From the NCBI GenBank assembly GCA_963775835.1, contig CAVZKV010000002.1:620001-684000 (forward strand): DNA of 64,000 nucleotides, in the 5' to 3' direction. The notes beneath the pieces were generated by a model that was not told the origin of the DNA, did no database searches, and was given only the letters and a program-made list of their open reading frames with translations. Both the position numbers and the translations under genes were made by a program. Shown piece by piece: positions 33,351 through 41,457 of the stretch (position 1 is the first letter of the stretch; the number at the start of each line of letters is the position of its first letter). The stretch comes from AWTP1-13 sp963775835. Its GTDB lineage: Bacteria; Pseudomonadota; Alphaproteobacteria; Rhizobiales; Hyphomicrobiaceae.

Positions 33351-33484
33351 CCCGTCTTTTTTGCTAGCACGGTGCCGGGCAAACGCTCCCCGATCGGCTT
33401 GATTTCGCGCGGCTGGATGTGCAAATCCGTGCTAGACGACGGCCGCTGAACGGCGGACGTCGCGCCCTACCAGCAAGAGCCCGC

Positions 33485-34440
33485 ATGGTCACCATTCTCG
33501 ACACGCGCCAGCCCCGGCATCCGGAAAAGGCCCACAAGCCCGACACCGAGGTTTTGCGCAAGCCCGATTGGATCCGCGTCAAGGTGCCGGCAGCCTCGCC
33601 GCAATCGCGCAGACGCGGCAAATTTTGCGCGAACACGCGCTGCATACCGTGTGCGAAGAGGCCGCTTGCCCCAATCTGGCGGAGTGCTGGGCCGGGCGGC
33701 ACGCCACCATGATGATCATGGGCGACACCTGCACGCGCGCCTGCGCCTTCTGCAACGTGCGCACCGGGCTGCCGCGTGCCTTGGACGCGCATGAGCCCGA
33801 GCGGGTGGCCCAGGCGGTCGCCAAGCTGGGGCTCGCACACATCGTCATTACCTCGGTCGACCGGGACGATCTCCCCGACGGCGGCGCCCGGCACTTCGCC
33901 AACACCATTGGCGCCATCCGCGCGCACACGCCGCAGACCACGATCGAGGTGCTGACACCGGACTTTCTGCGCAAGGACGGTGCGCTGGAAACCGTCGTTG
34001 CCGCCGCGCCCGACATCTACAACCACAACCTGGAGACGGTTGCCGCGCTCTACCTCAGGATCCGTCCCGGGGCGCGCTATTTCCATTCCATTCGCCTGCT
34101 CCAGCGCGTGAAGGAGCTGGCACCGGGGATGTTCACCAAGTCCGGGATCATGGTCGGCCTCGGCGAGGAGCGCGAGGAGGTGCTGCAACTCATGGACGAT
34201 TTGCGCACGGCGGACGTCGACTTCCTCACCATCGGCCAATACCTGCAACCGACCCGCAAGCACGCCGAGGTGAAGCGCTTCGTGCCACCGGAGGACTTCG
34301 ACGCCTACCGACGGGTGGCGCTGTCGAAAGGCTTTCTGTTGGTTGCCGCCAGCCCACTGACGCGCTCGTCCTACCATGCGGGTGAGGATTTCGCCCGGCT
34401 GCGCGCCGCGCGCGCCGCCCAGCAGGCGCACCACGATTGA
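33485..34440 (+). pseudogene. lipA: Lipoyl synthase with a one-base deletion near residue 36
   Basis: Radical-SAM enzyme inserting two sulfurs into protein-bound octanoyl groups to make lipoate. The N-terminus is in one frame (MVTILDTRQPRHPEKAHK, EVLRKPDWIRVKVP). At about 33590 it must shift by one missing base, after which the protein continues as AAIAQTRQILREHALHTVCEEAACPN. The auxiliary-cluster cysteines, the SAM cluster CTRACAFC motif and the C-terminal LTRSSYHAGED are all intact. One added G at the GG of ccggc restores VPGSLAAIAQTR and a 318-residue product. Within 10 kb are two more frameshifts. Confidence 0.85.
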
Positions 34441-34494
34441 GACAACGGGAGCGCGCGTCCTTGTCCCCGCCGGGGGCGGGGAGCATCGTCGGGC

Positions 34495-34966
34495 ATGCCA
34501 TCCTTTCGCACAACCCACCGAGTGTCCTTTACGGCGCGGCAGATGTTCGATCTCGTTGCCGACCTCGAGAGCTATCCGAGCTTCCTGCCGCTGTGCGAGG
34601 CCTTGGTGATTCGCCAGCGCGATCAAGGCGAGGGCAGCACCGTGCTGCTGGCCGACATGACGGTCGGCTATTTGAGCATTCGGGAAACCTTTACGCAGCC
34701 GGGTTGAACTCGACCCCTCCGGGCTGACCGTGCTGGCGAGCGCGGCCGGCCAAGGGCGCGGCCCGTTCCAGCGCTTGGACAACCGCTGGGGCTTCCGCCC
34801 GGCCGCGGGCGGCTGCGACGTCGACTTCTTCATCAGCTACACCTTCAAATCGCTGATGCTGCAGGCGCTGGTCGGCAGCCTGTTTGATCGCGTGTTTCGC
34901 CGCTACACGCGCGCCTTCGAGGAGCGCGCCCATCGCGTCTACGGCAGCGTCAGCCCACCGCCCTGA
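34495..34966 (+). pseudogene. RatA/Coq10-like START-domain protein, with one extra base
   Basis: The family is about 150 residues and binds coenzyme Q or acts as the RatA ribosome-association toxin. Here the first part (MPSFRTTHRVSF, ADLESYPSFLPLCEALV) ends in a stop after RETFTQPG. The next frame carries VELDPSGLTVLASAAGQGRG, FQRLDNRWGF, the CDVDFFISYTFKS strand and the FRRYTRAFEERAHRVYG helix. Removing one G from the ccggg at about 34699-34703 joins them into 156 residues. It follows lipA, the usual alphaproteobacterial neighbour, and converges with cinA nine bases away. Confidence 0.75.
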
Positions 34967-34975
34967 ACGGCCCCA

Positions 34976-35470
34976 TCACGCCGGCAGGACCTGCCAGAGC
35001 AAGGCGAAGGCCGCCTCGATCGATTTTTGCCGGACGGCGGCACGGCCGATGTCGCCGAACCGACACGCCACATGCGTGGCCGGACGACCAATGACGGCCG
35101 CACCCAAATAGACGAGGCCGACGGGCTTGGCCGCGCTGCCGCCGCCAGGACCGGCAATGCCGGTGGTCGAGATGGCGACGTCGGCTGCTGCCCTCGCCAG
35201 CGCCCCCGCCGCCATGGCCTGTGCCACCTCGGCGCTCACCGCGCCATACCGGGCCAACAGCTCGCCGGCAACACCAAGCTCCTGCTGCTTGGCCGCATTG
35301 GAATAGGTGACAAAGCCGCGCTCGAGCACGTCGGAGGAGCCGGCGATCTCCGTCAGCACGGCCGCCAGAAGCCCGCCGGTACAACTCTCCGCCGTCACGA
35401 TCTTGGCTCCCCGCGCCCGGAAGGCGGCGACAAGGCGGCCAGCTTCATCGATCAAGGGCGCAGGAAACAT
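34976..35470 (-). CDS. CinA C-terminal-type nicotinamide-nucleotide amidohydrolase
   Basis: 164 residues from ATG 35470 (GAGG four bases upstream). Only the amidohydrolase (PncC) half of CinA is present: TAESCTGGLLAAVLTEIAGSS with the catalytic Ser, and AISTTGIAGPGGGSA. It converts NMN to nicotinate mononucleotide, recycling pyridine nucleotides. The molybdopterin-like N-terminal domain found in longer CinA proteins is absent, as in many bacteria. It converges with the RatA-like gene. Confidence 0.9.
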   Translation of the reverse strand: MFPAPLIDEAGRLVAAFRARGAKIVTAESCTGGLLAAVLTEIAGSSDVLERGFVTYSNAAKQQELGVAGELLARYGAVSAEVAQAMAAGALARAAADVAISTTGIAGPGGGSAAKPVGLVYLGAAVIGRPATHVACRFGDIGRAAVRQKSIEAAFALLWQVLPA

Positions 35471-35480
35471 CCAGCCTCGC

Positions 35481-35517
35481 AAAACAAGAACGGTATCCGT
35501 CGGGCAACGGATACCGT
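35481..35517 (-). terminator. Terminator of the marR gene, just upstream of cinA
   Basis: A perfect 11-bp inverted repeat (ACGGTATCCGT / ACGGATACCGT, loop CGGGCA) is followed on the minus strand by a TTCTTGTTTT tail. It ends the marR transcript and sits only 11-20 bases before the cinA start, so cinA must have another promoter inside or after it, or be read through. Confidence 0.7.
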
Positions 35518-35558
35518 CAAGGGAGGCAGAAATAGACAGAAAAAAAGAGGGGAGAGGC

Positions 35559-36038
35559 TCAAGCGGCGGCTAGCTTCTCCGCTTGGGTCAGCAGGGAATC
35601 GAGCGTGGTGCGGCTTTCCGGGCCCATCACCCGCATGGTTCTGGATTGGGCCTCCTTCCACACCGGATAGGCCTTGTAGATCACGGACTGTCCTTTGGGG
35701 GTCAGGTGCAGGCCGCGTCCGCGTCGGCCCGCCGGCGGATCCATGGTGATGTGGTTGAGGGCCAAGAGGCGTTTCAGGTTACGCGACAGGGTAGACTTCT
35801 CGATATCAAGCGCATGTCCGATCTCGACAGCCGTAATGCCATCTTGCTGGGCAAGTTGGGTGAGCAAGGTGAATTGGCTGGCGGTGATCCCGAGCGGGCG
35901 CAAGGCATCGTCGTAGACTCGCGTCACAATGCGACTCAATTGCCGCACACGCGTCGATATGCAGGCCGCTGACGTACTCTCAGCAATCTCGCCGATGTCC
36001 GCGGTCGCAACACCGACGCCGGGTGTCATGATATTCAT
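35559..36038 (-). CDS. MarR-family transcriptional regulator
   Basis: 159 residues from ATG 36038 (AGGGGG ribosome site). The winged helix-turn-helix shows LGITASQFTLLTQLAQQDG, GHALDIEKSTLSRNLKRLLA and the beta-hairpin wing ITMDPPAGRRGRGLHLT. Its target and ligand are unknown; MarR proteins often control drug or stress genes, but none adjoins. The frame is open far upstream, but that part is a shadow of ispDF. Confidence 0.92.
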   Translation of the reverse strand: MNIMTPGVGVATADIGEIAESTSAACISTRVRQLSRIVTRVYDDALRPLGITASQFTLLTQLAQQDGITAVEIGHALDIEKSTLSRNLKRLLALNHITMDPPAGRRGRGLHLTPKGQSVIYKAYPVWKEAQSRTMRVMGPESRTTLDSLLTQAEKLAAA

Positions 36039-36120
36039 CGGGCGCCCCCTGGCGCTGATCTTTAGGCTCGGATCTGTGCATGCCGCGATTCGGCTGCGCA
36101 AGGCAACGAGCAGCGGCAAC

Positions 36121-37293
36121 TCAGGATTGAGGCCGCGGCACGCGCACCACGGTTGCTGTTGCCAGGGCGGCAATGCCTTCGCGGCGGCCGGTGAAGCCAA
36201 GGGTTTCGGTGGTGGTGGCCTTGATGCCGACGCGCTCGGCCTCGATCTCCAACAGCTCCGCAATGCGCGCGCGCATCGCCTCCCGATGCGGGCCGATGCG
36301 GGGGGCCTCGCAGACGATGGTGACATCGACGTTCGTCACCTGGCCGCCCCAGCGGTGGACGCGCCGTGCCGCCTCGCTCAAGAACAGGTGGGAGGACGCG
36401 CCCTTCCAGCGCGGGTCGCTGTCGGGAAAGAGTTGGCCGATATCCCCCTCGCCCACGGCGCCGAGCAGCGCATCGGTCAGGGCGTGCAGGGCCACATCGG
36501 CGTCGGAGTGGCCTTCCAGGCCGGCGCCGTGTGGGATGCGAATGCCACACAGCCAGACGTGATCGCCCGCCACCAAGCGATGCACATCAAAGCCGAGCCC
36601 GGTGCGCACGTCGGGCATGGGTTGTTCGGTCGCCATCGCCAGGTCCTCGGCGGTCGTGAGTTTGCGATTGTGCTCGCTCCCCATCACCAGCGCCACCGAC
36701 AAGCCCGCCCATTCGGCCACCGCCGCATCGTCGCTCAAGGTGCTGAGCCCCGCGGCTGCGGCGGCGCGATGGGCCGCCAGGATGGGAGAAAAGGCAAATC
36801 CTTGCGGCGTTTGCGCGCGCCACAGGCGGTCGCGATCGATCGATTGGGCGATGCGGCCCGAGGCGTCGGCGCGTTTGAGCGAATCGGTCAAGGGCAGGGC
36901 GGCGATGGCGGCGGGCGCGTGCGCCAGGGCGGCTAGCACGCGCGCGATGACGTCCGCCGTCACGAAGGGCCGGGCGCTGTCGTGGATCAGCACGCAATCG
37001 GGGGCATGCGCCGCGAGCGCGAGCAGGCCGTGCAGCGCCGATTGTTGCCGCGTCGCCCCACCCAAAACGGGCGGCAGCAGCCGCGCCGCGGCGGAGGGGA
37101 GCGCCGCGTCATAAAGAGGCCGATCGGCTGCGGCGATCACGACCTGGACCAGGTCGATGCCTGGCTGCGCCAGCATGGCCGCGACCGAACGGGCCACGGC
37201 CGAGCCGACGCCGAGCGGGCGATACTGCTTGGGGACCGGGCCGGGCGCCCGCGCACCGCTGCCTGCGGCCAAAATCAAGGCGGCTGTTTTCAC
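36121..37293 (-). CDS. ispDF: Bifunctional IspD/IspF (MEP pathway of isoprenoid synthesis)
   Basis: 390 residues, GTG start 37293 chosen because the conserved TAALILAAGSGAR begins at once; the frame is open further up. The N-terminal IspD domain (about 1-225) transfers CMP to methylerythritol phosphate, with the PKQY and DSARPFV motifs. The C-terminal IspF domain (about 230-390) has FDVHRL and HSDADVALHALTDALLG, including the zinc-binding Asp-x-His, and cyclises CDP-ME-2-phosphate. The fusion is a common alphaproteobacterial feature. It is divergent from dusB. Confidence 0.95.
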   Translation of the reverse strand: MKTAALILAAGSGARAPGPVPKQYRPLGVGSAVARSVAAMLAQPGIDLVQVVIAAADRPLYDAALPSAAARLLPPVLGGATRQQSALHGLLALAAHAPDCVLIHDSARPFVTADVIARVLAALAHAPAAIAALPLTDSLKRADASGRIAQSIDRDRLWRAQTPQGFAFSPILAAHRAAAAAGLSTLSDDAAVAEWAGLSVALVMGSEHNRKLTTAEDLAMATEQPMPDVRTGLGFDVHRLVAGDHVWLCGIRIPHGAGLEGHSDADVALHALTDALLGAVGEGDIGQLFPDSDPRWKGASSHLFLSEAARRVHRWGGQVTNVDVTIVCEAPRIGPHREAMRARIAELLEIEAERVGIKATTTETLGFTGRREGIAALATATVVRVPRPQS

Positions 37294-37464
37294 GGGGGCT
37301 CTCGACAACGGCCGGCGTTCAATCCATAGCTCCGCCGGCCCAGCGCGACAACCGGGACCGCCAAGCGGGCACAACCGCGCGAGCCCCGCGTTTCGCGCTT
37401 GCGAAGCCCGCACCGGCAGGCTAGTCTGCACAAGAGAATGGCAACGACATCTTCTGCCTAATAA

Positions 37465-38493
37465 ATGGGCACCGCAGGGACTTCACCAACCAGCCGCGAG
37501 ACATCCCTTCGCATCGGCCCGCACCAGGTGCGCGGGGGCGTCATGCTGGCGCCCATGTCGGGGATCACCGACCTGCCCTTTCGCACCCTCGCCCTGGCGC
37601 TCGAGACCGGGCTGGTGGTTTCCGAGATGGTGGCGAGCGAGCACCTGAGCCGCGATCGACACGGCGCGCGCTTGCGCACGTCGGGCGGCGAGAGCGGACT
37701 GCGGGTGATACAACTCGCGGGCTGTGAGGCCCACTGGATGGCCGAGGGGGCGCGGGTCGCCGCCGACCTGGGGGCCGATATTATCGACATCAACATGGGT
37801 TGTCCGGCGCGCCAGGTGACCGGCAAGCAGGCGGGGTCGGCCTTGATGCGCGACCTCGACCACGCCGAGCGCCTGATCGCGGCGGTGCTCAGCGCAGTCA
37901 AGCTGCCCGTGACCCTCAAAATGCGGCTGGGTTGGGATCCCCACACGCTGTCGGCAGCCGCGCTGGCGCGCCGGGCTGAGGCCCTGGGCGTGGCGCTCGT
38001 TAGCGTGCACGCGCGCACGCGCTGTCAGTTCTTCAAGGGTAAGGCGGACTGGTCGCTGGTGCGACCCGTCAAGGCGGCGGTCAAGGTTCCCGTCGTCATC
38101 AATGGCGATATCGTCGATCCGGTCAGCGCCAAGCTTGCCCTGGCGCAAGCGGGCGCCGATGCGGTGATGATTGGCCGCGGCGCCTGCGGCCAGCCCTGGA
38201 TGCCCGCCCGCATCGCCCGCGCGCTGGCGACCGGCGAGGATCCGGGAGCCCCGCCGCTGCACGTGCAGGGCGAAATCGCCGTTGGCCATGTCGAGGCGAT
38301 GCTCAGCGCCTACGGGCTCGGCGTCGGGCTGCGCAACGCGCGCAAGCACATCGGTTGGTATCTGGCCGCCAGCGGGCGCGCGCCAGAGCTCGTGCAGGCG
38401 TGGCGACGGCGGCTTTGTACGTCGGATGATGCCGCAAGCGTGCTCGGCGGCATCACCGCCTTTTATCGCCTTGCCCAGGAGATGGCCGCATGA
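37465..38493 (+). CDS. dusB: tRNA-dihydrouridine synthase DusB (NifR3)
   Basis: 342 residues of FMN-dependent TIM barrel: MLAPMSGITDLPFRTL, INMGCPARQVTGKQAGSALM with the catalytic Cys113, VHARTRCQFF and VMIGRGACGQPWM for phosphate binding. It reduces uridines in the D-loop of tRNAs. Its position as the first gene before ntrB-ntrC is the classical alphaproteobacterial nifR3 arrangement. Its stop overlaps ntrB by four bases. Confidence 0.95.
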   Translation: MGTAGTSPTSRETSLRIGPHQVRGGVMLAPMSGITDLPFRTLALALETGLVVSEMVASEHLSRDRHGARLRTSGGESGLRVIQLAGCEAHWMAEGARVAADLGADIIDINMGCPARQVTGKQAGSALMRDLDHAERLIAAVLSAVKLPVTLKMRLGWDPHTLSAAALARRAEALGVALVSVHARTRCQFFKGKADWSLVRPVKAAVKVPVVINGDIVDPVSAKLALAQAGADAVMIGRGACGQPWMPARIARALATGEDPGAPPLHVQGEIAVGHVEAMLSAYGLGVGLRNARKHIGWYLAASGRAPELVQAWRRRLCTSDDAASVLGGITAFYRLAQEMAA

Positions 38494-39605
38494 AACCCGA
38501 GCTCGTCCGCGAGCGCGCCAGCGCCGCGCCGCGCCGCCACATCGAGCACGATCTGTTGCTCGCCACGCTGCCGCATCCGATCCTGGTGCTCGGCGACGAC
38601 GATCGCGTGCTGTATGCCAATCCCGCCGCGGAGTCCTTCTTCTCGCTGAGCCAGGGGATGCTCAAGCGCCAGACGCTGCCCGACATCATCGCCTTTTCCA
38701 GCCCGTTGGCCGCCCTGGTCGGGCAGGTCCGGCGCACCGGCGCCGCGGTCAACGAATACGGCGTCGAAGTCGATCTGCCACGCAGCGGCGTGCACCGCCT
38801 CGTGGACGTGTTCGCCGGCAGCTTTCCCGAGCAGCCGAGCCTGATCGTGTTGATGCTGCAGCAGCGCTCGGTGGCGCAAATGATCGAGCGCCAGCTGACG
38901 CACCGGGCGGCGGCGCGCTCCGTCTCGGGCATGGCGGCGGTGCTGGCGCACGAGATCAAGAATCCCCTATCGGGCATCCGCGGCGCCGCCCAGCTGCTCG
39001 AGCCGGGTCTGAAGGACGAGGATCGGGCGCTGACCCAACTGATCTGCACGGAAACCGACCGCATCCGCACTTTGGTCGACCGTATGGAGGTGTTCGGCGA
39101 TGAGCGCACTCTGATCACCGAGCCGGTCAATATTCATTCGGTCCTTGATCACGTGAAACGCCTGGCCGAGACCGGCTTCACGGACGGCATCGCTATCAAC
39201 GTCGACTACGATCCGTCCCTGCCGCCCGTACCGGGCAATCGCGACAAGCTAATCCAGGCCTTCCTCAATCTGGTCAAGAACGCCGCCGAGGCGATCGGGG
39301 AGCTGCGCGAGCCGGGTCGCATCGTCCTGCGTACCGCCTTTCGCCCGGGCATGCGGCTGTCAGTGCCCGGCACCGCCGCGCGCGTCGCCTTGCCCTTGAT
39401 GATCGAGGTGGAGGACACCGGACCCGGCGTGGCCGACTCGCTCAAGGCGCATTTGTTCGATCCCTTTGTCACCACCAAACGCAGGGGAACCGGGCTCGGT
39501 CTGGCGCTGGTCGCCAAGATTATCGGCGACCACGGCGGCGTAATCGAATGCGAATCGGTGCCGAGACGCACGGTCTTTCGCGTGCTGCTGCCGCTGCAGG
39601 ACTAA
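38490..39605 (+). CDS. ntrB: Nitrogen regulation sensor histidine kinase NtrB
   Basis: 371 residues: an N-terminal PAS domain (about 25-130), the HisKA dimerisation helix with His154 in VLAHEIKNPLSGI, and the HATPase domain with N-box NLVKNAAEAI, DTGPGV and GTGLGLALV. It phosphorylates NtrC when nitrogen is scarce and is controlled by PII proteins; it has no transmembrane segment. The product of the next gene is its partner, 30 bases downstream. Confidence 0.95.
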   Translation: MKPELVRERASAAPRRHIEHDLLLATLPHPILVLGDDDRVLYANPAAESFFSLSQGMLKRQTLPDIIAFSSPLAALVGQVRRTGAAVNEYGVEVDLPRSGVHRLVDVFAGSFPEQPSLIVLMLQQRSVAQMIERQLTHRAAARSVSGMAAVLAHEIKNPLSGIRGAAQLLEPGLKDEDRALTQLICTETDRIRTLVDRMEVFGDERTLITEPVNIHSVLDHVKRLAETGFTDGIAINVDYDPSLPPVPGNRDKLIQAFLNLVKNAAEAIGELREPGRIVLRTAFRPGMRLSVPGTAARVALPLMIEVEDTGPGVADSLKAHLFDPFVTTKRRGTGLGLALVAKIIGDHGGVIECESVPRRTVFRVLLPLQD

Positions 39606-39635
39606 CAACGCAGACAACAGACTAGGAATTGGTCA

Positions 39636-41081
39636 ATGGCTGGTGGAACTGTTCTGATAGCGGACGATGACAGCGCGATCCGCACCGTGCTCAATCAGGC
39701 CTTCGCCCGGGCCGGCTATCTGCCGCGCGCGACGGGCAACGCCGCCACGCTCTGGCGTTGGGTTTCCCAGGGTGAGGGCGACGTCGTCATCACCGACGTG
39801 GTGATGCCCGACGAGAATGCCTTTGACCTCATTCCCCGCATCAAGAAGCTGCGCCCGGATTTGCCGATCATCGTCATGAGCGCGCAAAACACCCTGATGA
39901 CGGCGCTCTCGGCGGCGGAAAAGGGTGCCTTCGAATACCTGCCTAAGCCGTTCGATCTCAGCCAGATCGTCAGCGTTGTCGGCCGGGCGCTGGCCGAGCC
40001 GGGACGGCGCAAGGAACGCTCGATCCCCGAAACGGAGAGCGAGGAGCTACCGCTCATCGGCCGCTCGGCGGCGATGCAGGAGATCTATCGCGTACTGGCG
40101 CGGCTGACGCGCACCGACCTGACGGTGATGATCACGGGCGAGTCCGGCACCGGCAAGGAATTGGTGGCCCGCGTGCTGCATGACTATACCAAGCGCCGCA
40201 ACGGGCCGTTCGTCGCCATCAACATGGCGGCGATCCCGCGCGAGCTCATCGAAAGCGAGCTGTTCGGCCACGAAAAGGGCGCCTTCACCGGGGCGCAAGC
40301 GCGCACCGAGGGCCGCTTCCAGCAGGCGGACGGGGGCACCTTGTTCCTCGACGAAATCGGCGACATGCCGATGGAGGCCCAGACCAGACTGTTGCGGGTG
40401 TTGCAGGAAGGCGAGTACACCACGGTCGGCGGACGCACGCCGATCAAGACCGACGTGCGCATCATCGCTGCGACGCATCGCGAGCTCAAGTCGCAAATCC
40501 AGCAGGGGCTATTCCGCGAGGATCTTTACTATCGCCTCAACGTCGTGCCCTTGCGCTTGCCGCCCCTGCGCGAACGCTTGGAGGACATCGGCGACCTCGT
40601 GCGCCACTTCTTGCGCCAGACGGCCAAGCAAGGCATGGGGCACAAGGCCATCGAGACGGCGGCGATCGAGCGCCTCAAACACTTCCATTGGCCGGGCAAC
40701 GTGCGCGAGCTTGAGAACATGGTGCGCCGGTTGAGCGCGCTGCATCCGGAAGACACCTTGACGTTGGAGATCATCGAGGCGGAGCTCGCCGACGCGGCCC
40801 CGCCACCCAATGCCGATGCCGGCGCGGCCCCCAAGGAGCTCTCCGAAACCATTGAGCGGTACCTGGCCGGCCATTTCGCCAGCTATGGTCGCGAACTGCC
40901 GCCGCCCGGCCTCTACGATCGCATGTTACAGCATCTCGAGCGCCCGCTGTTGATGGCCGCGCTGGCCGCCACGCGCGGCAATCAGATCCGTGCCGCCGCC
41001 CTGCTGGGCCTCAACCGCAATACGCTGCGCAAAAAGATCCGCGACCTCGACATTCAAGTGTTCCGCACGCCGGTGACGTGA
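39636..41081 (+). CDS. ntrC: Nitrogen regulation response regulator NtrC
   Basis: 481 residues in three parts: a receiver domain with Asp54 (VVITDVVMPDENAFDL), a sigma-54-interacting AAA+ domain with Walker A GESGTGKE, the GAFTGA loop at 215-220 and a conserved FLDEIGDMP, and a Fis-type helix-turn-helix at the C-terminus (AALLGLNRNTLRKKI). All elements needed for activating sigma-54 promoters (for example glnA) are present. It follows ntrB in the same operon. Confidence 0.96.
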   Translation: MAGGTVLIADDDSAIRTVLNQAFARAGYLPRATGNAATLWRWVSQGEGDVVITDVVMPDENAFDLIPRIKKLRPDLPIIVMSAQNTLMTALSAAEKGAFEYLPKPFDLSQIVSVVGRALAEPGRRKERSIPETESEELPLIGRSAAMQEIYRVLARLTRTDLTVMITGESGTGKELVARVLHDYTKRRNGPFVAINMAAIPRELIESELFGHEKGAFTGAQARTEGRFQQADGGTLFLDEIGDMPMEAQTRLLRVLQEGEYTTVGGRTPIKTDVRIIAATHRELKSQIQQGLFREDLYYRLNVVPLRLPPLRERLEDIGDLVRHFLRQTAKQGMGHKAIETAAIERLKHFHWPGNVRELENMVRRLSALHPEDTLTLEIIEAELADAAPPPNADAGAAPKELSETIERYLAGHFASYGRELPPPGLYDRMLQHLERPLLMAALAATRGNQIRAAALLGLNRNTLRKKIRDLDIQVFRTPVT

Positions 41082-41457
41082 GGGCTGCGGGGCCGCGACA
41101 AAAAAGGGCCGTCACGGCAAAGCCCGCCGACAGCGCCTCGGCGCCGCTCGCCCTTTTCCGTGTGGTCGGTGCGCGGCCAATGGCGCCCGGCTGTGATCGC
41201 AGCCTTGAGCGCCGGGTGTGCTCCCGTTGAGCGAGGGTTTGGTCCAAGCCTGGGCAAGCCTGATCGTCCTTTGCTGCAGCCCTCACTCCCCGCCTCGATC
41301 GGGGCGCTTGCCGGCCAGCGCCGTGCTTGCGCTTCGAGGCCGAGCGTCTATTGTGGCCGGCGAGCGTCGGGCATGCGTCCGCCCTCATCCCCCATCGAAG
41401 CGCAGGCGCGCTGCCGTGAGCGCGCCCGGCTTGCGACCTCACGCACAGGGATTGCTG
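41082..41457. other. Gap between ntrC and pepA
   Basis: About 375 bases. The pepA frame is open through most of it, but the extra residues are Arg/Pro-rich and unlike any family member. I see no terminator with a clear T run and no other gene. Confidence 0.5.

Noticed and set aside
33360..33378. T6 run after acuI with flanking gctagc repeats as a terminator
   Set aside because: The T run lies between the two repeats rather than after a stem, so it does not form an intrinsic terminator.
41218..41457. N-terminal extension of pepA
   Set aside because: The 80 extra residues are Arg/Pro-rich and unconserved; ATG 41458 has a ribosome site and gives the normal length.
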